NCBI RefSeq assembly: GCF_026340565.1
Contig: NZ_JAPEPB010000001.1
Span: forward strand, 8,344,001-8,408,000
Origin: Kitasatospora sp. NBC_01287
Lineage (GTDB): Bacteria; Actinomycetota; Actinomycetes; Streptomycetales; Streptomycetaceae
DNA: 64,000 bases
Direction: 5' to 3'
Part shown: in pieces, positions 15,413 to 23,251 of the stretch
Numbering within the stretch: the first letter of the stretch is position 1
How the letters are laid out: each line of letters opens with the position of its first letter
Notes under the pieces: generated by a model
The model's database searches: none
What the model was told of the DNA's origin: nothing
What the model saw: the letters and a program-made list of their open reading frames with translations, nothing else
Made by a program: the position numbers and the translations under genes

Positions 15413-16611
15413 GCGGCCACCCGGGAGAAGCTCGCCGCCGGGATCTCCTGCTGCAGCGCCACCATCCAGCAGACCCCGTAGACGGTGCCGCCGACGCCGG
15501 AGGCGAACATCGCGCAGCCGATCACGGTCAGCGAAGCACCCGCCGCCAGCGAGGCGGCCGGGGCGGCGAAGAGCAGGATCCCGAAGGTGCCGGCCAGCAG
15601 CAGCCGGCGCGGCTGCCAACGGACCATCAGCAGCCCACCGGCCACCAGTCCCGCGCCCATCGCCGCGTTCACCAGGCCCCAGGGGCGCGGCCCGCCGAGC
15701 CGTTGGTCGGCCACCAGCGGGCCGAGCACCGACTCGGCGGCGATCAGGCAGGCGTTCACCACGCCGTACTGCACCACCACCGCCCAGAGCCAGCGCCGGG
15801 AGGTGAACTCCCGCCAGCCCTCGCGCAGATCAGCCAGCATCCCTGGTCCGCCCTCGCGTCCGGCGTCCGGCCCCGGGCCCGGCCCGGCGCACCGGTCGGC
15901 AGTCGCTGCCCCACCGCCGCCCCGCGCGGCCAGGGCGGTGGCCGCGGCGGCCGGCGCCGGGGTGCGCAGGAAGACCCGCAGCGCACCGGCCGCGGCCAGC
16001 GTGGTGGCGTCCAGCGCCAGCACCCAGCCGGGGCCGACCGCCGCGACCAGCGCGCCGCCCAGCGCCGCGCCACCGATCTGCGAGGAGTTGAGCGCGGTGC
16101 GGAAGAGCGCGAAGGCCCGTGGGGCCTGCTCCTGGTCGACCGATTCCATGATCATGCCCTCGGCCGCGGGGGCGTAGAAGGCCTGCCCGATCCCGTTGGC
16201 CGCCGCCAGCAGCACCACCTGCCAGAGCTGGGCCGAGCCGGTCAGCACGAGGGCGGCCAGCGCTGCTTGGGAGAGCGCGTTGCCGAGGTTGGCGGCGACC
16301 ATCACCCGGTGCCGGGGCAGCCGGTCGGCGACCGCGCCGCCGATCAGCAGGAAGAGCACGATGGCGGCCAGCCGCGCGCCGGTCACGTAGCCGATCTCGG
16401 CGGCGCCGCCGCCCATCCGCAGCAGCGCGAAGGCGGTGGCGATCGGGGCCCCGGCGTTGCCCAGGCCGCTGACCACGGTGGCGCCGGTCTGGATCAGATA
16501 GTCGCGGCCGGCCCAGGAGGGCGGGCGGGGGCGGTGAGCTGTTCGGTTCCGGGGGCGGTTCTCACGGTGGTTCGGCGTGCGGCCGACAGTGGTGGTGGCT
16601 CGGTTCGGCAT
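15043..16611 (-). CDS. MFS transporter, convergent and antisense-overlapping
   Basis: 522 residues from the ATG at 16611 (MPNRATTTVGRTPNHRENRP); no clear ribosome site, and the frame stays open to 16896, so the start is uncertain. The core from YLIQTGATVVSGLGNAGAP has the twelve-helix pattern and the ADRLPRHRVM loop typical of the MFS_3/EntS group. After LAVPEVRRLARVT a 65-residue Ala/Thr/Pro tail reads antisense into the neighbouring MFS gene. An Ala/Gly-rich cytoplasmic loop lies mid-protein. The gene is divergent from a phosphotransferase gene; the substrate is unknown. Confidence 0.8.
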   Translation of the reverse strand: MPNRATTTVGRTPNHRENRPRNRTAHRPRPPSWAGRDYLIQTGATVVSGLGNAGAPIATAFALLRMGGGAAEIGYVTGARLAAIVLFLLIGGAVADRLPRHRVMVAANLGNALSQAALAALVLTGSAQLWQVVLLAAANGIGQAFYAPAAEGMIMESVDQEQAPRAFALFRTALNSSQIGGAALGGALVAAVGPGWVLALDATTLAAAGALRVFLRTPAPAAAATALAARGGGGAATADRCAGPGPGPDAGREGGPGMLADLREGWREFTSRRWLWAVVVQYGVVNACLIAAESVLGPLVADQRLGGPRPWGLVNAAMGAGLVAGGLLMVRWQPRRLLLAGTFGILLFAAPAASLAAGASLTVIGCAMFASGVGGTVYGVCWMVALQQEIPAASFSRVAAYDWCGSVALAPVGTVAAAPLAGGLGLNGALWACAGGMTLLSVLVLAVPEVRRLARVTAVSPAAATATAATAPLSAAGAAGSARTAGSAGAAGSPAAATVATVATVRVDPVPVAVPVAARAAA

Positions 16612-16639
16612 TCGCCCGACTATGACGGTGGCATGGAAG

Positions 16640-16670
16640 CCTGTCCACGCTACGGACAGGTACGGACAGG
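16640..16670. promoter_or_regulatory. Inverted and direct repeat upstream of the second MFS gene
   Basis: CCTGTCC (16640-16646) and GGACAGG (16654-16660) are exact inverted copies, and TACGGACAGG is repeated directly (16651-16660, 16661-16670). Possible operator between the divergent MFS and phosphotransferase genes. Confidence 0.45.
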
Positions 16671-16765
16671 TTGGGTGAGTTACCCGGCAATCAGAGCTCG
16701 AAACTGGTCGAGGCTGATCGAAAATCAACTTGGATGCTCCGAACCCCCATGGCAGCATCGGCCGA

Positions 16766-17878
16766 ATGGATGATCTTCTCCGCGCGGCCGGTGCTCTGTT
16801 GGACTGCCAGTTGACCGATCCGGTTGACCTGGGCGGCAGCCCGCGCAGCCGCGTGCTGCGCTGCCGGACGGGCGAGGGCGGCAGCGTGGTGCTCAAGGCC
16901 TTCGCCGAGGACGAGGAGGCGCGCCGCTCCTTCAGCAGCGAGGCGGCCGGTCTGGCGCTCGGCTTGGCCGGTCCCGAACTCCTCGCCGCTGACCGGGACT
17001 TGCGGCTGCTGGTGCTGGCCGATCTGGGCGCCGCGCCGACGCTGGCCGACCTGCTGCTCGGCTCGGACCCGAAGGCCGCCGAGCTCGGCCTGCTCGACTG
17101 GGCCCGCAGCCTGGGCCGGCTGGCCGCCGACTCGGTCGGCCGCCGCGCCGAGTTCGCCGAGTTGCTGACCCGCTACGACCTCGGCATGCCGCCCGGGGAC
17201 GGTGAGCCGTGGGCGGCGAAGAACGCCGAGGAACTGCCCGCCGTGCTGCGCGCCGCCGGGGTCGAGCCGCCCCCGGGGCTGGCGGCCGAGCTGGCCGAGG
17301 TCGGCACGGCCGGCCGCGCGCGCTACCCCGGCTTCGGCCCTGGTGACACCTGCCCGGACAACAACCTGCTGACCGCGGACGGGTTGCGGCTGATCGACTT
17401 CGAGGCGGCCGGCTTCGAGTCGGTGTTCCTGACCGCCGCGTACTGCCGGATGCCCTTCTCCAGCTGCTGGTGCGTCTTCGAGCTGCCGCCCGGCCTGCCC
17501 GCCCGGATCGAGCGGGCCTACCGGAGTGAGCTGCTGGCCTGCTACCCGGAGCTGGCCGAGGACGCGATCTGGGAGGCGGGGATGGCGCAGGCCGTCGCCG
17601 TCTGGACGGTGGACCTGACGGTCGGCCTGCTGCCCCGCGCGGTGACGGCGGACGCTCCGACGCACCGCACCCGCCGCCCGGTGCCCACCATCCGCCAGGT
17701 GCTGCGGCAGCGCTGGGAGCGGGCGGCCGCGCTGCCGGGCCTGCCGGTCCTGGGCGAGACCATGGACCGGCTGCTGCGCGGGCCGGCGGCGAACTGGAGC
17801 GTGCCACCGCTGCCCGGTTACCCCGCTTTCGCGGAACCGGGCCAGGCCCTCAGCCCAGGTGCCCGCGAAGGAAGCTGA
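16766..17878 (+). CDS. Aminoglycoside-phosphotransferase-like kinase
   Basis: 370 residues. GDTCPDNNLL corresponds to the catalytic H-G-D-x-x-x-x-N loop of the APH/choline kinase fold, with Thr-Cys-Pro replacing the usual residues, and LIDFEAAG is the metal-binding DFG equivalent (DFE). The N-lobe has a SVVLKAF lysine strand and an SFSSEAAGL helix. This variant is frequent in streptomycetes with unknown substrate, so antibiotic resistance should not be assumed. The 3' end overlaps the convergent hydrolase gene by 29 bp. Confidence 0.75.
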   Translation: MDDLLRAAGALLDCQLTDPVDLGGSPRSRVLRCRTGEGGSVVLKAFAEDEEARRSFSSEAAGLALGLAGPELLAADRDLRLLVLADLGAAPTLADLLLGSDPKAAELGLLDWARSLGRLAADSVGRRAEFAELLTRYDLGMPPGDGEPWAAKNAEELPAVLRAAGVEPPPGLAAELAEVGTAGRARYPGFGPGDTCPDNNLLTADGLRLIDFEAAGFESVFLTAAYCRMPFSSCWCVFELPPGLPARIERAYRSELLACYPELAEDAIWEAGMAQAVAVWTVDLTVGLLPRAVTADAPTHRTRRPVPTIRQVLRQRWERAAALPGLPVLGETMDRLLRGPAANWSVPPLPGYPAFAEPGQALSPGAREGS

Positions 17879-18563
17879 GGGTGCGCCGCCAGGCGATCCT
17901 GGCCTGCAGCGGGTCGTAGGCGCCGTCGGGGTCCTCGTCGTTCATGAAGGCGTGCCCGGCCGGGTAGAAGTGGATCTCGGGGCGGACGTCGGTCGCCTCA
18001 CCGATCCGGATCGCCGCCTCGTCCACCGCGGCCATGGGCAACCCGTGGTCGTGCTCGGCGAAGTGGCCCAGCACGTGAGCGGTCAGCCCCCGGTAGTCGT
18101 AGTCGGGTTCGCGCGGCAGCCCGTAGAACGGCACCACCGCCGCCACCTTGTCGCCCTCCAGCGCGGCCAGCCGCAGCGCGAGGCCGCCGCCCATGCAGAA
18201 GCCGACCACCGCGACCGCGTCCCCGATCAGCGCCGGGTGGCCGAGCAGGAAGTCGACGGCGCCGCGCAGGTCGCCCGCCGCCCGCTCGGGCGGCAGGCGC
18301 GCGAGCAGTTCGGCGGCCTCGGCCCGGTCGTGGGTGGTGGCGCCGCCGTACAGGTCGGGCGCCAGGGCCAGGAAGCCCTCGGCGGCGAACCGGTCGACCA
18401 TCGAGGTGATGTGCGTGGTCAGGCCCCACCACTCCTGCACCACCAGCAGCCCGGGGCCGCGCCCCCGCGGCGGCAGCGCGAGATAGCCGTGCGCTCGGCC
18501 CCCGTCGCTCGGGAAGGTGGTGTTCTGCGCCCCCGCGGCCGGTCCGGTGGTCGAGTCGCTCAA
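17850..18563 (-). CDS. Dienelactone hydrolase family protein
   Basis: 237 residues, alpha/beta hydrolase. The nucleophile elbow GFCMGGG has Cys, as in dienelactone hydrolases; Asp (in FAEHDHGLPM) and His (in GHAFMN) complete the triad, and the N-terminal QEWWGL motif is diagnostic. The start is TTG at 18563, overlapping the sugar porter stop as TTGA, with GGAGGAG six bases upstream inside the porter gene. The pair is translationally coupled. The substrate may be a lactone or carboxylic ester linked to the imported compound. Confidence 0.85.
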   Translation of the reverse strand: MSDSTTGPAAGAQNTTFPSDGGRAHGYLALPPRGRGPGLLVVQEWWGLTTHITSMVDRFAAEGFLALAPDLYGGATTHDRAEAAELLARLPPERAAGDLRGAVDFLLGHPALIGDAVAVVGFCMGGGLALRLAALEGDKVAAVVPFYGLPREPDYDYRGLTAHVLGHFAEHDHGLPMAAVDEAAIRIGEATDVRPEIHFYPAGHAFMNDEDPDGAYDPLQARIAWRRTLSFLRGHLG

Positions 18564-19975
18564 CCCATCTCCTCCAGCGGCTTGCCGCGGGTCTCCTTGA
18601 TGCAGAAGACCACGAACGGGATCGAGAGCAGCGCGAAGCAGGCGTAGATCACGTAGGTCGCGGAGAGGTTCCAGTCCGCGAGGTCCGGGAAGGTGACGGT
18701 GATCGCCCAGTTGGCGAGCCACTGGGCGGAGGCGGCCACCGAGAGGGCCAGCGCGCGGATCTTGTTCGGGAACATCTCGCCGAGCAGCACCCAGACCACC
18801 ACGCCCCAGGAGAAGGCGAAGCAGAGCACGAAGACGTGCGCGGCGACCAGCGCGACGGTGCCCTGCAGGCTGGGCAGGGTGGCGCTGGTGCCGGTACCGG
18901 TGCGGTAGGAGAAGGCCCAGGCGGCGGTGGCCAGCGAGATCGCCATCCCGATCGAGCCGGCCAGGGCCAGCGGCTTGCGGCCGATCCGGTCCACCAGCAG
19001 CATCGCGATCACGGTGCCGATCACGTTGACGATCGAGGTGGAGATGCTGATCAGCAGGGAGTTGCTCTCGTTGATGCCGACCGACTGCCAGAGCACCGAG
19101 GAGTAGTAGAAGATCACGTTGATGCCGACGAACTGCTGGAAGACCGAGGCGCCGATGCCGACCCAGACGATCGGCAGCAGGCCGAACTGGCCGCCCAGCA
19201 GGTCGTGCAGCCGGGGCTTGTGGTCGGCGCGCAGCACCGTGTGGATCTCCGTCACCCGGGCGTCCAGGTCGGCCCTGGGACCCTCCACCTCGCGCAGCAC
19301 CTCGCGGGCCTGCGCCTCCCGGCCGGTGGCGATCAGGTAGCGCGGCGATTCGGGGATGCGCAGCGTCATCACGCCGTAGACCAGGGCGGGCACCGTCTCC
19401 GCGCCCAGCATCCACTGCCAGGCCTGGATGCCCGCCAGGGGGTTGGTCGACTCCCCGCCCGCCCACTGGTTGAGCCCGTAGTTGACCAGTTGGGAGAAGG
19501 TGATGCCGAGCACGATCGCCATCTGCTGGAAGGAGGCCAGCCGGCCCCGGTAGGCGGTCGGCGCCACCTCGGCGATGTAGGTGGGCGCGACCACGGAGGC
19601 GATGCCGATCGCGATGCCGCCCAGCACCCGCCACAGGCCCAGCACCTGGACGCTCGGCGGGAACATCGAGCCCACCCCGCTGATCGCGAAGAGCACCGCG
19701 GCCAGCCACATGGTCCGCACCCGCCCCAGGTGGTCGGCCAGCCAACCGGCCGCCACCGCGCCGACCGCCGAGCCGAGCAGCGCGATCGCCACCACGAAGG
19801 CGGTCTCCCCGCTGCCGACGTGGAAGTGCTTCTGGATGCCGGTGACGGCGCCGTTGATGACGGCGCTGTCGTAGCCGAAGAGGAAGCCGCCCATGGCCGC
19901 GGCCGCGGAGATGAAGATGACGCGGCCCAGATGGGGGCTCTCGGCGGCCGGCTGGGCCGGTGCGGTCCTGGACAG
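18560..19975 (-). CDS. Sugar porter family MFS transporter
   Basis: 471 residues as annotated. GGFLFGYDSAVINGAVTG, ADHLGRVRTM, the PESPRYL motif after helix 6 and DRIGRKPL are hallmarks of the sugar porter family, which imports hexoses or pentoses by proton symport. The first ATG (19894) would remove the conserved lead-in SPHLGRVIFISAAAA, so I place the start at CTG 19975, which has GGGAG six bases upstream; there is no ATG or GTG in frame further up. Translation from CTG is unusual and should be checked. It forms an operon with the downstream hydrolase gene. Confidence 0.85.
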   Translation of the reverse strand: MSRTAPAQPAAESPHLGRVIFISAAAAMGGFLFGYDSAVINGAVTGIQKHFHVGSGETAFVVAIALLGSAVGAVAAGWLADHLGRVRTMWLAAVLFAISGVGSMFPPSVQVLGLWRVLGGIAIGIASVVAPTYIAEVAPTAYRGRLASFQQMAIVLGITFSQLVNYGLNQWAGGESTNPLAGIQAWQWMLGAETVPALVYGVMTLRIPESPRYLIATGREAQAREVLREVEGPRADLDARVTEIHTVLRADHKPRLHDLLGGQFGLLPIVWVGIGASVFQQFVGINVIFYYSSVLWQSVGINESNSLLISISTSIVNVIGTVIAMLLVDRIGRKPLALAGSIGMAISLATAAWAFSYRTGTGTSATLPSLQGTVALVAAHVFVLCFAFSWGVVVWVLLGEMFPNKIRALALSVAASAQWLANWAITVTFPDLADWNLSATYVIYACFALLSIPFVVFCIKETRGKPLEEMG

Positions 19976-19999
19976 GGTGGGCTCCCGGGGGTGTGGTCG

Positions 20000-20037
20000 G
20001 GGCTGATCAGCTTTGGGCTGATCGTTTTGGGCTGATC
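20000..20037 (-). promoter_or_regulatory. Three direct repeats GGGCTGATC upstream of the sugar porter gene
   Basis: GGGCTGATC occurs at 20000-20008, 20015-20023 and 20029-20037, spaced by 14-15 bp in an otherwise AT-richer promoter gap. Likely regulator-binding iterations or part of the promoter. Confidence 0.45.
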
Positions 20038-20164
20038 CGTACCATCAGATCAGGTGGATGCCCGTCTTCCCCGTAATGCCACCGGTATGTCCATCAGATT
20101 GGACCGGCCTGACCAGCCGTCACGCGGGTGACCCACCCCTGCGGCCACCCGTCAGGCAGGTGCC

Positions 20165-20800
20165 CTAAGGCTGCTCCACCGGGCAGCCGCCGCGCTGCCG
20201 GTTGCGCCGCACCAGCTGGGCCCGCGCGCCAGCGTCCCCGGGGCCGGCGCGGTCGGCGAGCCGCTGGGCGGCGGCGCTCTGCTGCTCCACCGGCACCTTG
20301 TCGTCGTACTTGAACTTCGCCCGCACCTCACCCACCGTCAGGCGCAGTCCGCGGATGCCCGACAGGCGCGGCCCGTACGGCTCCGCGCCGGGCACCACCC
20401 GCACCTCCGGCGTCTCCGGCTGGAAGTGCGCCAGTTGCCGGTTGAGGATCTCGGCCTTGCCGGCGGTGCTGTCCACGGCCTCGGCCAGGCAGTCGAACTG
20501 CACCGCGGCGTAGTAGCTGGTCGGCGTGCGGCTGGCCTGCCAGTAACCGGGCACGAAGACGTAGTCGTCGGTCACCACGAGGGTGACCCGCGGGTTGGCC
20601 TCGATCGCGGCGAAGAGCGGGTTGGGCGAGGCCAGGTGGAGCAGGATCTCGCCCCGGTCCGCGTCCAGGGCGAAGTGGGTGGGCACCAGCACCGGGCCGT
20701 CGTCACCGCGCCCGTTGGCCGCCAGCACGCCGAAGTCCCGCCCGACCATGAAGTCGCGCCACTCGGCCTCGCTGCCCCGGTCCCAGGAGCGGATCAGCAC
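20165..20800 (-). CDS. PaiB-like FMN-binding protein
   Basis: 211 residues. The order VPTHFALDADRGEILLHLAS, NPLFAAIEANPRVTLVVTDD, YVFVPGYW, then SYYAAVQFDC and LSGIRGLRLTVGEVRAKFKY fits the FMN_bind_2/PaiB family, split-barrel flavin-binding proteins named after a Bacillus regulator but of unclear biochemical function. The GTG start overlaps the upstream gene by 7 bp, so the two are cotranscribed and probably coupled. It shares the split-barrel fold with the upstream PPOX protein. Confidence 0.75.
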   Translation of the reverse strand: MLIRSWDRGSEAEWRDFMVGRDFGVLAANGRGDDGPVLVPTHFALDADRGEILLHLASPNPLFAAIEANPRVTLVVTDDYVFVPGYWQASRTPTSYYAAVQFDCLAEAVDSTAGKAEILNRQLAHFQPETPEVRVVPGAEPYGPRLSGIRGLRLTVGEVRAKFKYDDKVPVEQQSAAAQRLADRAGPGDAGARAQLVRRNRQRGGCPVEQP

Positions 20801-21486
20801 GCCGCACCGCCGGGCCGGAAGTCCCTCAGGTACGGGGGCAGTTCGCGCTCGGTGTCCGGGTGCGGCTCGGGCGTGCCGTAGGCGGTGGACACCGGCACGA
20901 CGCCGGCCCAGTACGGCAGGTCCGCGTCCTCGGGATCGTCGTTCACCGTGCCGGCCCGGGTCTTGGCCGAGACCTCGTCCAGCACCAGCCGGATCACCGC
21001 CGTCATGGCCAGCTCCTTGGGGCTGGCACCCCGCACGTCCCGCGAGCGCCCCGGGACTGCCTGGTCGACCAGCGCGTCCAGCGCCACCGCGAGCTCCGCG
21101 GGATCGGTGACCTGCTCGGCGACGCCGTGCGCGACCACCGAGCGGAAGTTGACGGAGTGCCGGAACGCGGACTTGGCCAGCACCAGGCCGTCCACCTGGG
21201 TGACGGTCACGCAGACCGGCAGGCCCGCCGGGGCGCCGGCGGCCCGCAGCGGGCGGCTGCCGGTGGAGCCGTGCAGGTAGAGCCGGTCCTCGACCCGGGC
21301 GAAGATCGTCGGTAGCACGACCGGCCCGTCGGTGCCGGCGAAGCCCAGGTGGCAGACCCAGGAGGAGTCCAGGATCGCGTGGATCTCGGTCCGCTCCCAG
21401 CTGGCCCGGTCCCGGTAGCGGGTGGGTGTGGTGCGCGGGGTGCGGGCGTAGCGCTCGTCGTGCTGTTCGGCGCGCGGGTCCGACAT
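20794..21486 (-). CDS. Pyridoxamine 5'-phosphate oxidase family protein
   Basis: 230 residues. The block IHAILDSSWVCHLGFAGTDG, then LPTIFARVEDRLYLHGSTGS and SVNFRSVVAHGVAEQV matches the split-barrel PPOX-like family that binds FMN; many members are not true pyridoxamine phosphate oxidases. GGGGG lies upstream of the ATG. It is the first gene of a two-gene operon and divergent from a MocR regulator 35 bp away, an arrangement often seen when MocR controls B6- or flavin-linked enzymes. Confidence 0.85.
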   Translation of the reverse strand: MSDPRAEQHDERYARTPRTTPTRYRDRASWERTEIHAILDSSWVCHLGFAGTDGPVVLPTIFARVEDRLYLHGSTGSRPLRAAGAPAGLPVCVTVTQVDGLVLAKSAFRHSVNFRSVVAHGVAEQVTDPAELAVALDALVDQAVPGRSRDVRGASPKELAMTAVIRLVLDEVSAKTRAGTVNDDPEDADLPYWAGVVPVSTAYGTPEPHPDTERELPPYLRDFRPGGAAC

Positions 21487-21496
21487 GACAACCCCC

Positions 21497-21514
21497 TATG
21501 TACTAGTGCATAAT
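21497..21514. promoter_or_regulatory. Near-palindromic MocR operator and leaderless -10 element
   Basis: TATGTACTAGTGCATA (21497-21512) matches its own complement at 14 of 16 positions. CATAAT (21509-21514) ends seven bases before the GTG at 21522, which has no ribosome site, so the regulator gene is probably leaderless. The same site would control the divergent PPOX operon. Confidence 0.6.
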
Positions 21515-21521
21515 TTCTTTT

Positions 21522-22874
21522 GTGCTAGGAGACTATCGGATTCAGGGCCGCCGCGCCACGGACATCGCGGCCGACGTCGAGCGGGCCGTCAGCGCCGGGC
21601 GGCTGGAGCCCGGCCAGCCGCTGCCCCCGCTGCGTGAGTTGGCCGAGGAGCTGGGGGTCAACCCCAACACCGTGGCCGCCGCCTACCGCCTGCTGCGCGA
21701 CCGCGGGGTGATCGAGACCGCCGGGCGCAAGGGCAGCCGGATCCGTCCGCGCCCGGTCACCAGCTACCGCGACCAGGTCCGGCTCGACGTCCCGGCGGGC
21801 GCCCGCAACCTGGCGGCCGGCAATCCCGATCCCGCCCTGCTGCCACCGCTGGGCCCCGCCCTCGCGGTGGCCGCCGCCGCGGCCGACCGGTCCCCGGTGC
21901 TCTACGGCCAGCCCACCGCCGAGCCCGAGCTGGCCGCCTTCGCCACCGCCGGCTTCCGGGCCGACAAGGTGCCCGAGGGCGCCTTCGCGGTCACCAACGG
22001 CGCGTTGGACGCGATCGATCGGGTGCTCGCCACCCAGCTGCGCCCCGGCGACGCCGTCGCCGTCGAGGACCCGGGCTGGGGGAGCCTGCTCGACCTGCTG
22101 CCCGCCCACGGGCTGCGCACCCTGCCGGTCGCGCTGGACGACCAGGGCCCGCGCCCGGCGGCGCTGGCCGCGGCCCTGGCGGCCGGCGCCCGCGCGCTGA
22201 TCGTCACCAGCCGGGCGCAGAACCCGACCGGCGCCGCGATCACCGCCGCCCGCGCCGCCGAACTGCGCGCCGTGCTGGCCGGGCACCCGGACGTGCTGCT
22301 GCTGGAGGACGACCACGGGCACGGCATCACCGAGCTGCCGTTCGCCACCCTGATCGCGGGGCCGGACGGCCGGCCGCTGGTCACCCGATGGGTGGTGGTC
22401 CGCTCCGCGGCCAAGGCCTTCGGCCCGGACCTGCGGCTCGCCGTGCTGACCGGCGACCGGGCCACCGTCGACCGGCTGCGCGGACGTCAGCGGCTGGACA
22501 CCGGCTGGGTCAGCCACCTGCTGCAGCGCGCCACCGCCGAGCTCTGGCGCACCCACGGCGCCCGCCCGGCGGGCGTCGCCGAGGCCTACCGGGGTCGCCG
22601 CGAGGCGCTGCTCGCGGCGCTGGCCGCGCACGGCATCGCGGGCCACGGGGTGAGCGGGGTGAACGTCTGGATCCCGGTGCCGGAGGAGACCGGGGTGGTG
22701 GTGGGCCTGCTGCAGCGCGGGTGGGTGGTCACGCCGGGGGCGGCGTTCCGGGTGGACTCCCCGAGCGGGATCCGGGTCACCATCGCCCGGCTGGACCCGG
22801 CCGAGGCGCCGCGGTTCGCCGCCGACCTGGCCGCCGTGCTCGGCGGCTCCGCGGCGGGCGCGCGGCAGATCTGA
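21522..22874 (+). CDS. MocR/PdxR-type GntR regulator with aminotransferase domain
   Basis: 450 residues. Residues 1-75 are a GntR winged helix (GQPLPPLRELAEELGVNPNT, then AYRLLRDRGVIETAGRKGS). The rest is a class I aminotransferase fold; the PLP-binding Lys is in RSAAKAFGPDLRL, with DPGWG and TSRAQNPTGA also conserved. MocR proteins sense PLP or amines and usually regulate a divergent neighbour, here the two flavin-binding proteins. The GTG start at 21522 appears leaderless. A block of 23-bp G-rich repeats starts six bases after the stop codon. Confidence 0.9.
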   Translation: MLGDYRIQGRRATDIAADVERAVSAGRLEPGQPLPPLRELAEELGVNPNTVAAAYRLLRDRGVIETAGRKGSRIRPRPVTSYRDQVRLDVPAGARNLAAGNPDPALLPPLGPALAVAAAAADRSPVLYGQPTAEPELAAFATAGFRADKVPEGAFAVTNGALDAIDRVLATQLRPGDAVAVEDPGWGSLLDLLPAHGLRTLPVALDDQGPRPAALAAALAAGARALIVTSRAQNPTGAAITAARAAELRAVLAGHPDVLLLEDDHGHGITELPFATLIAGPDGRPLVTRWVVVRSAAKAFGPDLRLAVLTGDRATVDRLRGRQRLDTGWVSHLLQRATAELWRTHGARPAGVAEAYRGRREALLAALAAHGIAGHGVSGVNVWIPVPEETGVVVGLLQRGWVVTPGAAFRVDSPSGIRVTIARLDPAEAPRFAADLAAVLGGSAAGARQI

Positions 22875-23251
22875 GCAGGCAGGGCTGGGTGGGTGGGACA
22901 AGCAGGGCTGGGTGGGCGGGAGAAACAGGGCTGGGTGGGTGGGACAAGCAGGGCTGGGTGGGCGGGAGAAACAGGGCTGGGTGGGCGGGAGAAACATGAC
23001 TGGGTGGGCGGGAGAGATGCGGCGGGGTGGGCGGGACGGGTAGCGCGGGGTGGGGCGCCGGGTCGGGCGGCGGCCTGAGGGAGCGACAGAAGTTAACGCA
23101 CCGGTAACGGCGTGAGAAAGGTGCTGCAGCTACCTAGCGGTAACCGGCGCGCTCATGCCACATTCATCGCGCCACCGGCCGGCGGCTCTCCCTCACCCTC
23201 AGCGGCGTCCCACTCCCACACCGGGACGCCGCCGTCCGCAGGAGTAAAGCC
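22875..23251 (+). other. 377-bp gap: repeats and promoter of the esterase gene
   Basis: No protein gene. After the repeats there are two cggtaac-containing sites (near 23100 and 23140) in an AT-richer stretch that is likely the promoter of the secreted hydrolase gene. Confidence 0.5.
22880..23040. repeat. Seven 23-bp G-rich tandem repeats
   Basis: Seven contiguous 23-bp units. Units 1 and 3 (ending gacaag) are identical; units 2, 4 and 5 (ending gagaaa) are identical; units 6 and 7 are diverged. Each contains four runs of three or more G (gggctgggtgggtggg type) and can form a G-quadruplex on the plus strand. There are no spacers, so this is not a CRISPR array. Confidence 0.95.

Noticed and set aside
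16766..17878. Aminoglycoside resistance gene
   Set aside because: The fold matches APH-like kinases but the catalytic loop differs (GDTCPDNN) and similar genes are widespread in streptomycetes without known resistance.
17850..19745. A single 631-codon frame joining a transporter-like antiphase region to the dienelactone hydrolase
   Set aside because: Only the part from the TTG at 18563 encodes the hydrolase; the rest is out of phase with the sugar porter and has no domain.
20165..21486. True pyridoxamine phosphate oxidase (pdxH) assignment
   Set aside because: Only the split-barrel fold is supported; the substrate-site residues of PdxH could not be confirmed.
22880..23040. CRISPR array
   Set aside because: Units are directly contiguous with no unique spacers and no cas genes are present.
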